NCBI RefSeq assembly: GCF_029894165.1
Contig: NZ_JARXXU010000001.1
Coordinates: forward strand, 434,001-498,000
DNA length: 64,000 nt
From: Aurantimicrobium minutum
Lineage (GTDB): Bacteria > Actinomycetota > Actinomycetes > Actinomycetales > Microbacteriaceae
Direction of reading: 5' to 3'
Below, in pieces: positions 43,060-52,950 of the stretch (positions within the stretch are counted from its first letter, which is position 1; the number at the start of each line of letters is the position of its first letter). The notes below the pieces were generated by a model. That model made no database searches and was not told where the DNA came from. It was given only the letters and a program-made list of their open reading frames with translations. The position numbers were made by a program, and so were the translations under genes.

Positions 43060-43928
43060 TGACCCAGCCCGTCGTACTCCACACCGTCGCAGAGGTGCAC
43101 GCCCTGCGTGAGCAGCTGCGCACTGACGGCAAGACTCTGGCATGTGTTCCCACCATGGGTGCGCTGCACGAGGGCCATGTGGCTCTGGTCAGCCGGGGTC
43201 GTGAGCTCGCCGATGTCGTCATCGTGTCGATCTTTGTTAACCCCCTGCAATTTGGTGTGGGTGAAGACTTTGATCGTTACCCCCGCACGTTAGATGCCGA
43301 TGTTGCCGCGCTCGCCGGAAAAGCCGAGTATGTCTTTGCTCCCGACGTGGACGAGATGTATCCAGACCGCGTGGGGGGAGCACCTGTACCTCCCCAGCAC
43401 GCAGGTCCCGTCGGGGAAACCTTCGAGGGAGTGAGTCGTCCCGGACACTTTGACGGCATGCTCACCGTCGTGGCACGCCTGTTCGACATCGTGCAGCCAG
43501 ACGTTGCGATCTTTGGGCAAAAAGATGCCCAGCAGGTGTTCCTGGTTCGCCAGATGGTGCAGACCCAGCAGCTGCCCCTGCAGCTGGAAATCGTGCCCAC
43601 CATCCGAGAGCAGGATGGGCTGGCGCTCTCCAGCCGCAATCGCTATCTCAGTGAGGAAGAACGGGCAGCAGCCGTCGCGCTGCCCCATGCACTCTTGGCC
43701 GCGGCACGGGAAGCAGAGCAGGGCGGTGCCGCTGCTGTTCGTGAAGCCGGCATCCGCACCCTCGATCACTACCCGCTGGTTAGACTTGAGTATCTCGACC
43801 TTGTCGATCCCACCACCTTTCAGAGCGTGAGTGATAACTATCAGGGGCCTGTCACTGTGGTGATAGCCGCGAAAGTTGGAACCACACGCCTGCTGGACAC
43901 CGAAAACCTTGAGAGACTCCACGCATGA
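43059..43928 (+). CDS. panC: Pantothenate synthetase
   Basis: A 289-residue adenylate-forming enzyme that condenses pantoate with beta-alanine. It has the nucleotidyltransferase motif VPTMGALHEGHVALV near residue 30 (HxGH), FVNPLQFG near 58, FGQKDAQQ near 152 and a KMSKS-like SSRNRYLS near 187. The ATG at 43059 overlaps the preceding stop; a GTG one codon earlier is also possible. lysS overlaps the end by 4 bp. Confidence 0.96.
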   Translation: MTQPVVLHTVAEVHALREQLRTDGKTLACVPTMGALHEGHVALVSRGRELADVVIVSIFVNPLQFGVGEDFDRYPRTLDADVAALAGKAEYVFAPDVDEMYPDRVGGAPVPPQHAGPVGETFEGVSRPGHFDGMLTVVARLFDIVQPDVAIFGQKDAQQVFLVRQMVQTQQLPLQLEIVPTIREQDGLALSSRNRYLSEEERAAAVALPHALLAAAREAEQGGAAAVREAGIRTLDHYPLVRLEYLDLVDPTTFQSVSDNYQGPVTVVIAAKVGTTRLLDTENLERLHA

Positions 43929-45427
43929 GTGAGAACACTGCACCCGAGCCCGAACTGACCGACGCCGAAGTCAGCGAGCAAAAGGCTGTGCGCCTGGCTA
44001 AGCGCGATCGACTCAACGAACTCGGCCTCGAGGCTTACCCCGTCTCTGTCCCCATCACCGACACCATTCCTGCCGTTCGTGAACGCTTTGGCGGCCTGGA
44101 AGCAGATGCCACCACTGGTGTGACCGTGGGTCTGGCGGGACGCATTGTGCACCTGCGCAACACCGGCAAGCTCTGCTTTGCGAGCTTGCAGTCCGGCGAT
44201 GGCAGCCGCATTCAGGCCATGGTTTCTCTGGCTGAAGTAGGCGATGAGAACTTAGACCTGTGGAAAGAACTCGTTGACTTAGGTGACCACGTCTTCGTTT
44301 CTGGTGAGGTGATTTCCAGTCGCCGCGGTGAACTCTCCATCATGGTGTCCGAATGGAAGATGGCCTCCAAGGCTGTACTTCCCCTGCCCAACATGCACAA
44401 CGAGCTCAATGAAGAAACGCGTGTGCGCAACCGCTACCTCGACCTCATTGTGCGCGAACAGGCTCGCAAGACCGTTTTCGCTCGCGCAAAGACCATGGCC
44501 TCGCTGCGCGAGACCTTTACACAGCTTGACTTCGTCGAAGTTGAAACCCCCATGCTGCAGGTCATGCACGGCGGCGCTTCGGCACGTCCCTTCGTGACAC
44601 ACTCCAACGCGTTCGATATGGAGCTCTTCCTGCGAATTGCTCCCGAGCTGTATTTGAAGCGTGCCCTGGTCGGCGGTATCGAGCGCGTCTTCGAAATCAA
44701 CCGCAATTTCCGTAATGAGGGTGCTGATAGCACCCACTCTCCCGAGTTCGCGATGCTCGAAGCCTACGAAGCCTATGGCGACTACACCTCCATTGCCGCG
44801 TTGACTCAGAAGCTCATTCAGGACGCAGCACTTTCTGTCTCCGGCAGCCATGTAGTCACCTGGGCAGATGGCACTGACTTTGATCTCGGGGGCGAATGGG
44901 ACCGCATCTCGATGTATCACTCGTTGTCTGTTGCAGCCGGTGTCGAGATCACTCCGGCAACCTCTGTTGCCGACCTGCAGGCACTAGCCGACAGGGAAGG
45001 CGTGGAAGTTCACCTGGCTAACCACGGCAAGCTCGTGGAAGAACTGTGGGAGCACTTCGTCAAGGACGGCCTCACCCGGCCTACCTTCGTGATGGACTTC
45101 CCCATTGAAACCAGTCCACTGGTCAAGGAACACCGTTCCATTCCTGGTGTGGTGGAGAAGTGGGACCTTTACGTCCGTGGCTTTGAGCTGGCAACCGGCT
45201 ATTCCGAACTCAATGACCCCGTGATTCAGCGTGAACGCTTCATGCAACAGGCTGCGCAGGGTGCCAAGGGTGATGTTGAAGCGATGCGCGTGGACGAAGA
45301 CTTCCTCAAGGCACTCGAGCACGCCATGCCCCCCGCCGGCGGTATGGGTATGGGTATGGACCGCCTCCTCATGGCGATTACAGGCCTAGGTATCCGCGAA
45401 ACCATTATGTTCCCCCTGGTTAAGTAG
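43925..45427 (+). CDS. lysS: Lysine--tRNA ligase, class II
   Basis: A 500-residue synthetase. The N-terminal OB-fold (about 55-160) contains GRIVHLRNTGKLCFASLQ. The catalytic core carries class II motif 1 (FVEVETPMLQ near 202), motif 2 (RVFEINRNFRNEG near 258) and motif 3 (GMGMDRLLMAITG near 475). It charges tRNA-Lys. The order panC-lysS is frequent in actinobacteria. It ends the long translationally coupled run that begins at folE. Confidence 0.97.
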   Translation: MSENTAPEPELTDAEVSEQKAVRLAKRDRLNELGLEAYPVSVPITDTIPAVRERFGGLEADATTGVTVGLAGRIVHLRNTGKLCFASLQSGDGSRIQAMVSLAEVGDENLDLWKELVDLGDHVFVSGEVISSRRGELSIMVSEWKMASKAVLPLPNMHNELNEETRVRNRYLDLIVREQARKTVFARAKTMASLRETFTQLDFVEVETPMLQVMHGGASARPFVTHSNAFDMELFLRIAPELYLKRALVGGIERVFEINRNFRNEGADSTHSPEFAMLEAYEAYGDYTSIAALTQKLIQDAALSVSGSHVVTWADGTDFDLGGEWDRISMYHSLSVAAGVEITPATSVADLQALADREGVEVHLANHGKLVEELWEHFVKDGLTRPTFVMDFPIETSPLVKEHRSIPGVVEKWDLYVRGFELATGYSELNDPVIQRERFMQQAAQGAKGDVEAMRVDEDFLKALEHAMPPAGGMGMGMDRLLMAITGLGIRETIMFPLVK

Positions 45428-45454
45428 TCAGCTACTGCAGGTATCCTGACAAGC

Positions 45455-45634
45455 ATGGACAACTTCTGGCTCAACGCACTCTGGTCGGTCACGCCGACGG
45501 TGATCTTGGGACTGTTGTTCTGGCTCATTATTCGGTCGATTCTGCGCTCTGACCGCACCGAACGAGAGACCTATGCACGCCTCGAAGCTGAAGAACGTGC
45601 CAAGCGGGGACAGACCAAGGGGGATCAGGTCTAA
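45455..45634 (+). CDS. Small single-pass membrane protein upstream of cardiolipin synthase
   Basis: A 59-residue open frame starting ATGGACAACTTC. One hydrophobic helix (about residues 10-30, TPTVILGLLFWLIIRSI) is followed by a charged cytoplasmic tail rich in Arg, Glu and Lys. Its stop TAA shares its last base with the ATG of cls, a sign of coupled translation. Small proteins of this type are widespread before or near lysS in actinobacteria. Function is unknown; a role with the neighbouring membrane enzyme is conceivable only from position. Confidence 0.78.
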   Translation: MDNFWLNALWSVTPTVILGLLFWLIIRSILRSDRTERETYARLEAEERAKRGQTKGDQV

Positions 45635-47094
45635 TGCAAAATGATATTAATCTTGCGATCACAATCTTCCTGTTCGCGCTGGACTTCGTTATCCGTGTGG
45701 CAGCAATTATTATCGTGCCCCGCAACCGTCGCCCTTCCTCAGCGCTGGGCTGGCTGCTCGCTATTTTCCTCATCCCCTACATCGGTGTGATCCTGTTCCT
45801 CCTCATAGGAAGTCCCCGATTGGGGCGCAAGCGTCGTCGTCGCCAGGCCGAGATCAACCAGTTCATTATTGATTCCACGGAGGGCATCGACAAAGTCGCA
45901 CACAGCGCAAGTTGGCCTGCCTGGCTGGACTCCATTGTCGAACTCAACCGCAACCTGGGCGCCATGCCTTTGGTGGGCGGCAACACCGCGCACATGCAGA
46001 TCGACTACGAAAAGACAATGCTCGATATCGCGGCAGATATCGACAAGGCCAAGACTTTCGTTCACGTCGAGTTCTACATTCTCTCCTCAGACCCAGTCAC
46101 CGAACCAGTGTTCAAGGCCATGCAGCATGCCGTTGCACGCGGCGTAGAAGTCCGTGTCTTGTTCGATCACGTAGCCGCGATGCGCACCGTTGGATACAAA
46201 GCCACGAAGAAGCGTCTGACCGCGATCGGTGTCGACTGGCACCTCATGCTTCCCTTCCTCCCGTTGCAGGGAAAATATGAACGTCCCGACCTGCGCAACC
46301 ACCGCAAGCTTGTCATTATCGATGGCGTGGTCGGCTGGATGGGGTCACAGAACCTCATTGACTCGAGCTATCTCAAGAAGTCCAACATCAAGCGCGGTCT
46401 GCACTGGAAAGATGCCATGGTGCGTCTGCAGGGTCCTATTGTTGCCGGACTCAACGCGATCTTCATTACAGACTGGTATTCCGAGACCGACGTGCTGCTG
46501 ACGCGCGAAGCAGAACCCATCGAGGCATTCCACGAGAAGGACACCCTGGACTGCCAGATCGTTCCTTCCGGTCCGGGGTTCGCCTCCGAGAACAACCTGC
46601 GTCTCTTCCTGGCGCTGATGTATTCGGCACAAGAGAAGATCATCATCACGTCCCCCTACTTCGTGCCGGATGAGTCGCTGATGTATGCCATCACCTCGGC
46701 TTGTCAGCGCGGAGTCCGCGTAGAGCTTTTTGTTTCTGAGATCGGTGACCAAGCCTTGGTTTACCACGCACAGCGTTCCTACTACGAGGCACTTCTGCGT
46801 GCAGGTGTGGTCATTTGGCTCTACAAGGCACCGACCATCCTGCACTCCAAACACATGTCTATCGATGATGAAGTTGCGGTGATTGGCTCCTCCAACATGG
46901 ACATGCGTTCCTTCTCGCTCAACCTCGAGGTTTCCCTCATGGTGCGCGGAGAAAGTTTCGTCCAGCAAATGCGCGAGGTCGAAGAGGCCTACCGCCAAGA
47001 CTCTCGTGCCCTCACGCTCGACGAGTGGGAGAAGCAGCCACTGCGCTCTACCGTCCTCGATGGCCTGGCACGCCTCACCTCTTCTCTCCAGTAA
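45634..47094 (+). CDS. cls: Cardiolipin synthase (phospholipase D type)
   Basis: A 486-residue membrane enzyme with two N-terminal TM segments (about 5-25 and 37-59) and two phospholipase D domains. The HKD motifs are HRKLVIIDGVVGWMGSQN near residue 225 and HSKHMSIDDEVAVIGSSN near 405. It links phosphatidylglycerol molecules to make cardiolipin. The start overlaps the stop of a small membrane protein gene by one base. Confidence 0.95.
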   Translation: MQNDINLAITIFLFALDFVIRVAAIIIVPRNRRPSSALGWLLAIFLIPYIGVILFLLIGSPRLGRKRRRRQAEINQFIIDSTEGIDKVAHSASWPAWLDSIVELNRNLGAMPLVGGNTAHMQIDYEKTMLDIAADIDKAKTFVHVEFYILSSDPVTEPVFKAMQHAVARGVEVRVLFDHVAAMRTVGYKATKKRLTAIGVDWHLMLPFLPLQGKYERPDLRNHRKLVIIDGVVGWMGSQNLIDSSYLKKSNIKRGLHWKDAMVRLQGPIVAGLNAIFITDWYSETDVLLTREAEPIEAFHEKDTLDCQIVPSGPGFASENNLRLFLALMYSAQEKIIITSPYFVPDESLMYAITSACQRGVRVELFVSEIGDQALVYHAQRSYYEALLRAGVVIWLYKAPTILHSKHMSIDDEVAVIGSSNMDMRSFSLNLEVSLMVRGESFVQQMREVEEAYRQDSRALTLDEWEKQPLRSTVLDGLARLTSSLQ

Positions 47095-47106
47095 TCAAGG
47101 AACCCC

Positions 47107-48117
47107 ATGGCCTACGACGCAGCTTCCACCCGTTACGACATTATGAACTTCCGTCGCAGCGGAAAGTCGGGGCTCAAGCTGCCCGAGATTTCTCTAGGCC
47201 TCTGGCACAACTTTGGCGATGAAGGTTCTCTCAAGAACCAGCGCGCGATCCTGCGCCGTGCCTTTGATCTGGGCGTCACCCACTTCGATCTCGCCAACAA
47301 CTACGGCATCCCCGCAGGTTCTGCCGAGTCCCACTTTGGCGAGGTACTTGCCTCAGATTTCAGCCCCTACCGTGACGAGATGATCATCTCTTCGAAGGCG
47401 GGGTATTTCATGTGGGACGGCCCCTACGGCGAATGGGGTTCGAGAAAGTACCTCATCTCCTCGCTGGATCAGAGTCTGAGCCGGATGGGTCTCGACTACG
47501 TCGATATCTTCTACTCCCACCGCCCCGATCCCCACACCCCCATCGAAGAAACCATGGGTGCATTGGCTTCTGTCGTGCAGCAGGGCAAGGCCCTCTACGT
47601 CGGCATCTCCTCCTACACCCCCGAGCAGACCCTCGCGGCGAAGAAGGAACTCGATCGCCTCGGCGTTCCCCTGCTCATTCACCAGCCTCGTTACTCCCTG
47701 TTTGATCGCACCATTGAGCGCTCTGGTCTGCTCTACACCCTCGATGAAATAGGTGCCGGCTGCATCGTGTTCTCGCCCTTGGCGCAGGGGCTGCTCACTG
47801 ATCGATATCTTCAGGGCGTACCCAAAGATTCACGCGCTGCGGTGGGAAACCACCTCAAAGCCTCGACCATCACGGACACCTACCTCGAGCGTGTCCGCGG
47901 CCTGACGGCGATTGCCGAGGCCCGCGGCCAGACGCTCGCACAAATGGCCCTGCTCTGGACCCTGCGCAACCCGGGAGTCACCTCCGCACTCATCGGCGCC
48001 TCGAGCGTGACGCAGCTCGAGGATAACCTCGCTGCCATGCACGGACCTGATTTTGAACCAGAAGAACTTGACGCTATCGACGTCTTTGCCGTGCACGGCA
48101 CCGAGTCTGGAAAATAA
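47107..48117 (+). CDS. gpr: Aldo/keto reductase, YghZ/Gpr type
   Basis: A 336-residue TIM-barrel reductase that follows Escherichia coli YghZ closely through its length: CGKSG-like RSGKSGLKLPEISLGLWHNF, THFDLANNYGIP with the catalytic Asp/Tyr, FYSHRPDPHTP, and CIVFSPLAQGLLTDRYL. YghZ reduces L-glyceraldehyde 3-phosphate and methylglyoxal with NADPH; the same activity here is inferred. The ATG at 47107 follows AAGGAACC. It is convergent with the YbaK-like gene. Confidence 0.93.
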   Translation: MAYDAASTRYDIMNFRRSGKSGLKLPEISLGLWHNFGDEGSLKNQRAILRRAFDLGVTHFDLANNYGIPAGSAESHFGEVLASDFSPYRDEMIISSKAGYFMWDGPYGEWGSRKYLISSLDQSLSRMGLDYVDIFYSHRPDPHTPIEETMGALASVVQQGKALYVGISSYTPEQTLAAKKELDRLGVPLLIHQPRYSLFDRTIERSGLLYTLDEIGAGCIVFSPLAQGLLTDRYLQGVPKDSRAAVGNHLKASTITDTYLERVRGLTAIAEARGQTLAQMALLWTLRNPGVTSALIGASSVTQLEDNLAAMHGPDFEPEELDAIDVFAVHGTESGK

Positions 48118-48131
48118 CCTCAGGTTGAGTC

Positions 48132-48614
48132 TTACTCGCCGACGTCGGCGGGGGTTCCGCCGGTCATCCGCACGAGTTCACTGAACGTGGTCTGATACAC
48201 ATAGGCCGGATGTCCTCCGGCAGACCAGATGGTCTCATACTGTCCCAGTGCGTTATCGACCACTGTGGGCAGCTGTGTGGCTAATCCCACGGGAGAGACC
48301 CCGCCGATCACATACCCCGTTGCGGCACGAACGTCATCCGCGTTGGCTTTGGTGATCTTCTTGCCGCCGAAGGCAGCAGAGACTTTGTCTGTATCTACGC
48401 GGTGACCCCCCGAGCTCATCACGAGAACAGGCTCGCCATCGGCGAGAAACACGAGGGAGTTCGCGATCTGCCCCCGGGTAATACCTAAGCCGTCCGCGGC
48501 TGCTTGAGCCGTGTGTGCATTGTCATCTAAGCGCACGACGTCACCTTCCGCGCCGTGCTCTGTCAGAGCAGCGCGGAAACGTTGGACAGAGTCGGGGTGG
48601 GCAATCTCAGTCAT
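48132..48614 (-). CDS. YbaK/EbsC-type aminoacyl-tRNA deacylase
   Basis: A 160-residue single-domain protein of the YbaK/ProX editing family. The stretch AADGLGITRGQIANSLVF near residue 36, the GHRVDTDKV segment with a catalytic-site Lys, and GYVIGGVSPVGL near 95 are diagnostic. These enzymes hydrolyse misacylated tRNAs in trans (Cys-tRNA-Pro or Ala-tRNA-Pro). It overlaps by 8 bp the end of the TfoX-like gene. Confidence 0.9.
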   Translation of the reverse strand: MTEIAHPDSVQRFRAALTEHGAEGDVVRLDDNAHTAQAAADGLGITRGQIANSLVFLADGEPVLVMSSGGHRVDTDKVSAAFGGKKITKANADDVRAATGYVIGGVSPVGLATQLPTVVDNALGQYETIWSAGGHPAYVYQTTFSELVRMTGGTPADVGE

Positions 48615-48951
48615 GCGGAGTTTCTCCAGTTAGGGTTTTTTTAGGTTTGCGATCAGGCAAGGCTGCCCATGTCAGATCTAGTAGTTCATGCATCCACTCG
48701 GCATCCGAAAACTTCTCCACCGGAATAACAAGGTGTTCCTTAGCGCCAGGATAGGGAGATTCTTTTTCGAGGTGGGGAGCAAAACTATCACCCTGCTCAG
48801 TCACCTTGAGTAAAAGGGTGTTGTCGCAGATCACACCGACAAACTTGTCTTCGCAGTAGAGACCGTATTCACCAAACATGGCGCGCACCCGCACATTGCG
48901 CGCACCGTATGCATCGAGGACGTCCTTGGTGAACTCTTTCGATGTCGCCAC
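48607..48951 (-). CDS. TfoX N-terminal domain protein
   Basis: A 114-residue protein with the TfoX_N pattern VRAMFGEYGLYCEDKFVGVI near residue 20, DNTLLLKVTEQ and HLVIPVEKFSDAEW. In gamma-proteobacteria TfoX/Sxy activates competence, but there a second domain is present. Stand-alone TfoX_N proteins in actinobacteria have no proven role. The GTG at 48951 is chosen because it comes one base after the stop of the AhpD-like gene and begins the conserved sequence. The C-terminus is basic. Confidence 0.87.
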   Translation of the reverse strand: MATSKEFTKDVLDAYGARNVRVRAMFGEYGLYCEDKFVGVICDNTLLLKVTEQGDSFAPHLEKESPYPGAKEHLVIPVEKFSDAEWMHELLDLTWAALPDRKPKKTLTGETPHD

Positions 48952-48952
48952 G

Positions 48953-49300
48953 TTAGTGCTCGTGATCGAGCGCAGCACTCACCTGCAGAGCCATTCGGCC
49001 GTGAGTGAAGGCACCTCCTGCGCGCAGTGCAGCTGCGACCCAGGCTGCTTCAGCAATCTCAGCGTCGGTAGCTCCCGCGTCCTTGGCATCCTTGGTGTGG
49101 CCTTCAACGCAGAAGGAACACTGCGTCGTGAATGCCACACTCAGTGCCATCAGCTCTCGATACTTCAGCGGAATCGCGCGACCTTCCTTGGCGAACACGG
49201 CTCCATCGAAGGCGATGAAGGCTTCGAAGATGTCTGGGGTTTCTTTCTTGTAGGTGCGGCCGTGCTTGCGGTTTTCGGTTCCGTCGTAGAGATTACTCAT
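48953..49300 (-). CDS. Carboxymuconolactone decarboxylase/AhpD-like protein
   Basis: A 115-residue all-helical protein of the CMD/AhpD family. The redox motif is TTQCSFCVEGH (CxxC plus His, near residues 66-74), so it is likely a peroxidase or disulfide reductase rather than a decarboxylase. The C-terminal AAALRAGGAFTHG helix fits. The ATG at 49300 is used; a much longer open frame upstream runs through the pirin gene in another frame. It overlaps the pirin stop by 8 bp, consistent with a redox-linked minus-strand operon. Confidence 0.9.
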   Translation of the reverse strand: MSNLYDGTENRKHGRTYKKETPDIFEAFIAFDGAVFAKEGRAIPLKYRELMALSVAFTTQCSFCVEGHTKDAKDAGATDAEIAEAAWVAAALRAGGAFTHGRMALQVSAALDHEH

Positions 49301-50231
49301 GGCTTCGGGGCAACTTTCGTAGTCGGAGTTGAACGTGGGGCATTTCAGGGGCAGGAATCGAAGGTCCGGCGTAGTCCACGTGGCCAAAGATTCCGTCAGG
49401 GTTGACGCCCTCAATGACATCCTGTTGCCATTGGCGGCGTAATTCAACCACTTCGTCGTGACTGCGAGCAATGAAGTTCCACCACATCACCAGTTCTTCC
49501 TCGAACGGGGTGCCACCCAGGAGGAGTAGACGTGTGGGTTCATCCCCAATCACGAAGGTGAGGAAGCCGACTCCTGGGTCGATATAGGCGAGGTGATCTT
49601 TCGGGGCCCATTCGCCCTGAATCTCCGCCGCGCCAGTGTCCACCAGTACTCCGTGTTCGAAGCTGGGGTCTACGGGAATGGTGAGCGTTGCACCCGCCGG
49701 GGCCAGAATCTCGGCCGCCAGCAGGGGAGTAAAGGTGGTGGGGTTGGCGGTGATGATCCCATTGTCTGTCTGCAGGCTTCCCACATAGACCGTCACCTGG
49801 GCGTCCCCGATGGTGGTCCGCGGTGACACGTGGTGCTCAAAGAAAGGCTGGACAGTACGGTCTGCATCAGGAAGCGCAACCCAGAGTTGAACTCCGTGCA
49901 GACGGGGGACAGTTCCGGTGGACTCCTCAGAGTGGGATATGCCCGTTCCTGCGGTCATGAGATTGACCTGACCGGGTTTGATGACTTGCACACTGCCCAC
50001 ACTGTCGTGGTGCTCAACTTCACCCTCAAACAAGAGAGTGACCGTTTGCAAGCCGGTGTGAGGATGTGGACCAATGTTCATGCCGCCGGTGAGCTCGACC
50101 TCATCGGGCCCAAAGTGGTCAATAAAACACCAAGCCCCGATGGTGGTTCGGGAGCGATTGGGCAATGTGCGCCTCACTGTCATCGCACGCAGGCCACCCA
50201 ATGGCACGTCGCGGGGAGTGAGGATGCTCAT
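49293..50231 (-). CDS. Pirin family protein
   Basis: A 312-residue bicupin. Iron ligands are in GPHPHTGLQTVT (HxH near 54-57) and GTGISHSEES (HxE near 98-100), as in human pirin and YhhW. The second cupin begins near residue 160. A motif FEEELVMWWNFIARS near 245 is typical of the pirin C-terminal region. Proteins of this family are quercetinases or redox-sensing co-regulators; no specific role can be assigned. It is first in a group with AhpD-like, TfoX and YbaK proteins. Confidence 0.93.
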   Translation of the reverse strand: MSILTPRDVPLGGLRAMTVRRTLPNRSRTTIGAWCFIDHFGPDEVELTGGMNIGPHPHTGLQTVTLLFEGEVEHHDSVGSVQVIKPGQVNLMTAGTGISHSEESTGTVPRLHGVQLWVALPDADRTVQPFFEHHVSPRTTIGDAQVTVYVGSLQTDNGIITANPTTFTPLLAAEILAPAGATLTIPVDPSFEHGVLVDTGAAEIQGEWAPKDHLAYIDPGVGFLTFVIGDEPTRLLLLGGTPFEEELVMWWNFIARSHDEVVELRRQWQQDVIEGVNPDGIFGHVDYAGPSIPAPEMPHVQLRLRKLPRSHE

Positions 50232-50316
50232 GTCTACAGACTACGTATTTAGACGAACATTTATTCCGTGAAGCATGGTTTGTTCCCCCTCCAGCGAACA
50301 AGCACGCCACTACTCA

Positions 50317-50330
50317 CGCCGTGGGCGAAC
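50317..50330. promoter_or_regulatory. ClgR-like operator upstream of clpC
   Basis: Read on the minus strand the site is GTTCGC, five bases (CCACG), then GCG, an exact fit to the described ClgR consensus GTTCGC-N5-GCG. It lies about 77 bp before the clpC start. ClgR activates clp protease genes in actinobacteria. Binding here is inferred from sequence only. Confidence 0.6.
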
Positions 50331-50406
50331 AGGGGCAGTTTTTGCTGGTTGAGAGGGTTACTCTCGATTCAAGACCTGCACCACCCGTGTGCTGATGGGA
50401 GTTCAC

Positions 50407-52926
50407 ATGTTTGAGAGATTTACCGACCGCGCTCGCCGCGTCGTTGTCTTGGCGCAAGAAGAAGCCAAGATGCTCAATCACAACTACATTGGCACCGAGC
50501 ACATTCTGCTCGGACTCATTCACGAGGGTGAAGGTGTGGCAGCAAAGGCTCTCGAGTCACTGAACATCTCCCTCGACGCCGTGCGCGAGCAAGTCCAAGA
50601 CATCATCGGTCAGGGCCAGCAGCAGCCCACCGGTCACATCCCTTTCACGCCTCGTGCGAAGAAGGTCCTGGAGCTTTCCCTGCGGGAAGCACTCCAGCTC
50701 GGCCACAACTACATTGGCACTGAGCACATCCTGCTCGGCCTCATCCGCGAGGGTGAGGGTGTGGCAGCGCAGGTTTTGGTCAAGCTCGGTGCCGACCTCA
50801 ACCGTGTGCGCCAGCAGGTTATTCAGCTTCTCTCCGGCTTCCAGGGCAAAGAGCCTGTCACGGCAGGCAACAAGGAAGAGTCTTCCTCCACCCAGGGTGG
50901 ATCTCAGGTTCTGGACCAGTTCGGACGTAACCTCACTCAGGCCGCACGCGAAGGCAAGCTCGACCCTGTTATTGGTCGTGAAAAGGAAATCGAGCGCGTG
51001 ATGCAGATTCTCTCGCGCCGTTCCAAGAACAACCCCGTCCTCATCGGTGAACCCGGTGTGGGTAAGACCGCTGTCGTGGAAGGACTGGCTCAGGCCATTG
51101 TGTCTGGGAACGTGCCCGAGACCCTCAAGGACAAGCAGCTCTACACCCTCGACCTCGGCTCCCTCATTGCGGGAAGCCGTTACCGCGGTGACTTCGAAGA
51201 GCGCCTCAAGAAGGTCACCAAGGAGATCCGCACCCGTGGCGACATCATCACCTTCATCGACGAGATTCACTCGCTGGTCGGTGCCGGTGCTGCAGAAGGT
51301 GCGATTGATGCTGCCTCGATCTTGAAGCCTCTCCTGGCTCGTGGCGAGCTCCAGACCATTGGTGCCACCACGCTGGATGAATACCGCAAGCACTTTGAAA
51401 AGGATGCCGCTCTGGAACGTCGCTTCCAGCCCATCCAGGTTGCAGAGCCCTCTTTGCCTCACGCGATCAACATTCTGAAGGGCCTGCGCGACCGATACGA
51501 AGCCCACCACAAGGTGCAGATCACCGATGGTGCCATCGTCGCTGCAGCAAACTTGGCAGACCGCTACATCTCCGACCGCTTCCTGCCCGATAAGGCCATC
51601 GACCTCATCGACGAAGCAGGTGCACGTCTGCGCCTCTCGATTCTTTCCAACCCGCCAGAGCTGCGTGACCTGGACGACCAGATTGCTCTGACGCGCACCA
51701 AGAAAGAAACCGCCATCGAAGATCAAGACTTCGAGCGTGCTGCTGCTCTTCGCGATGAAGAGAAGCAGCTCCAGGGTGAGCGCGTTCGCCGCGAGAAGGA
51801 ATGGCGCAAGGGCGAAGCCGGCGGCCAGGGCATCGTGGATGAAGGCGTCATTGCGGAAGTCCTCGCACAGGCCACTGGAATTCCTGTGTTCAAGCTCACC
51901 GAAGAAGAGTCCGCTCGCCTCGTCTTCATGGAGAAGGCACTTCACCAGCGTGTCATCGGTCAGGAGAAGGCCATCTCGGCCCTTTCCAAGACCATTCGTC
52001 GCACCCGTGCAGGTCTGAAAGACCCCAAGCGTCCTTCGGGTTCGTTCATCTTCGCCGGTCCCACCGGTGTGGGAAAGACTGAGCTTGCTAAGGCCCTGGC
52101 TGAGTTCCTGTTCGATGATGAGAACGCCATGATCTCTCTCGACATGAGTGAATACGGTGAAAAGCACACCGTCTCGCGTCTGTTCGGTGCTCCTCCCGGA
52201 TTCGTCGGATTCGAAGAGGGTGGCCAGCTCACCGAGAAGGTGCGCCGCAAGCCCTTCAGCGTGGTTCTCTTCGATGAAATCGAGAAGGCTCACCCCGACA
52301 TCTTTAACTCGCTCCTCCAGATCCTGGAAGAGGGTCGTTTGACCGATGGTCAGGGTCGTGTTGTTGACTTCAAGAACACCGTCATCATCATGACGACCAA
52401 CCTCGGCACCAAGGAAATCTCGGGTGGTCCCGTGGGCTTCCAGCTTGAGGGCGATGCCGGCAACGACTACGACCGCATGCGCGGCAAGGTCAACGAAGAG
52501 CTCAAGAAGCACTTCAAGCCTGAATTCCTCAACCGTGTCGATGACATCATCGTGTTCCCTCAGCTGAGCAAGGACGAGCTGGTCCAGATCGTCGATCTGT
52601 TCACCAAGCGTCTGAGCGACCGCATGATGGACCGCGACATGACCATCGAGCTCACTCGTTCGGCCAAAGACCGTCTCATCGAGGTCGGCTTCGACCCCTC
52701 CTTGGGTGCTCGTCCGCTGCGTCGTGCCATGCAGGCCGAGGTCGAAGACAAGCTCTCCGAGAAGATTCTGGAAGGCGAGCTCTCCGCCGGAGACCACGTT
52801 CACGTGGACTTCGAGGGTGGCGAGTTTGTGTTCACCACAACTTCTCGCGAAGCTGTGGGCGCCTCGGTTGCGTCGCAAGCCAACGGTATTTCGGTCACCC
52901 CCGATATTGCCGCTGACGGCGAGTAA
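50407..52926 (+). CDS. clpC: ATP-dependent Clp protease ATP-binding subunit ClpC
   Basis: An 839-residue Hsp100 unfoldase. The N-terminal domain has two Clp_N repeats, each with [17 protein letters not shown]-1 has Walker A GEPGVGKT near residue 218, a middle domain with UVR-like [18 protein letters not shown] follows near 440, and AAA-2 has Walker A GPTGVGKT near 556. A ClpP-contact loop and a short acidic C-terminus follow. It feeds proteins to ClpP1P2. The ATG at 50407 ([11 protein letters not shown]) with GGGAG five bases before is preferred to an ATG-like start six codons earlier. A ClgR-like operator precedes it. Confidence 0.97.
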   Translation: MFERFTDRARRVVVLAQEEAKMLNHNYIGTEHILLGLIHEGEGVAAKALESLNISLDAVREQVQDIIGQGQQQPTGHIPFTPRAKKVLELSLREALQLGHNYIGTEHILLGLIREGEGVAAQVLVKLGADLNRVRQQVIQLLSGFQGKEPVTAGNKEESSSTQGGSQVLDQFGRNLTQAAREGKLDPVIGREKEIERVMQILSRRSKNNPVLIGEPGVGKTAVVEGLAQAIVSGNVPETLKDKQLYTLDLGSLIAGSRYRGDFEERLKKVTKEIRTRGDIITFIDEIHSLVGAGAAEGAIDAASILKPLLARGELQTIGATTLDEYRKHFEKDAALERRFQPIQVAEPSLPHAINILKGLRDRYEAHHKVQITDGAIVAAANLADRYISDRFLPDKAIDLIDEAGARLRLSILSNPPELRDLDDQIALTRTKKETAIEDQDFERAAALRDEEKQLQGERVRREKEWRKGEAGGQGIVDEGVIAEVLAQATGIPVFKLTEEESARLVFMEKALHQRVIGQEKAISALSKTIRRTRAGLKDPKRPSGSFIFAGPTGVGKTELAKALAEFLFDDENAMISLDMSEYGEKHTVSRLFGAPPGFVGFEEGGQLTEKVRRKPFSVVLFDEIEKAHPDIFNSLLQILEEGRLTDGQGRVVDFKNTVIIMTTNLGTKEISGGPVGFQLEGDAGNDYDRMRGKVNEELKKHFKPEFLNRVDDIIVFPQLSKDELVQIVDLFTKRLSDRMMDRDMTIELTRSAKDRLIEVGFDPSLGARPLRRAMQAEVEDKLSEKILEGELSAGDHVHVDFEGGEFVFTTTSREAVGASVASQANGISVTPDIAADGE

Positions 52927-52950
52927 TTCTTCTCCCACTATTCTTGAGGG

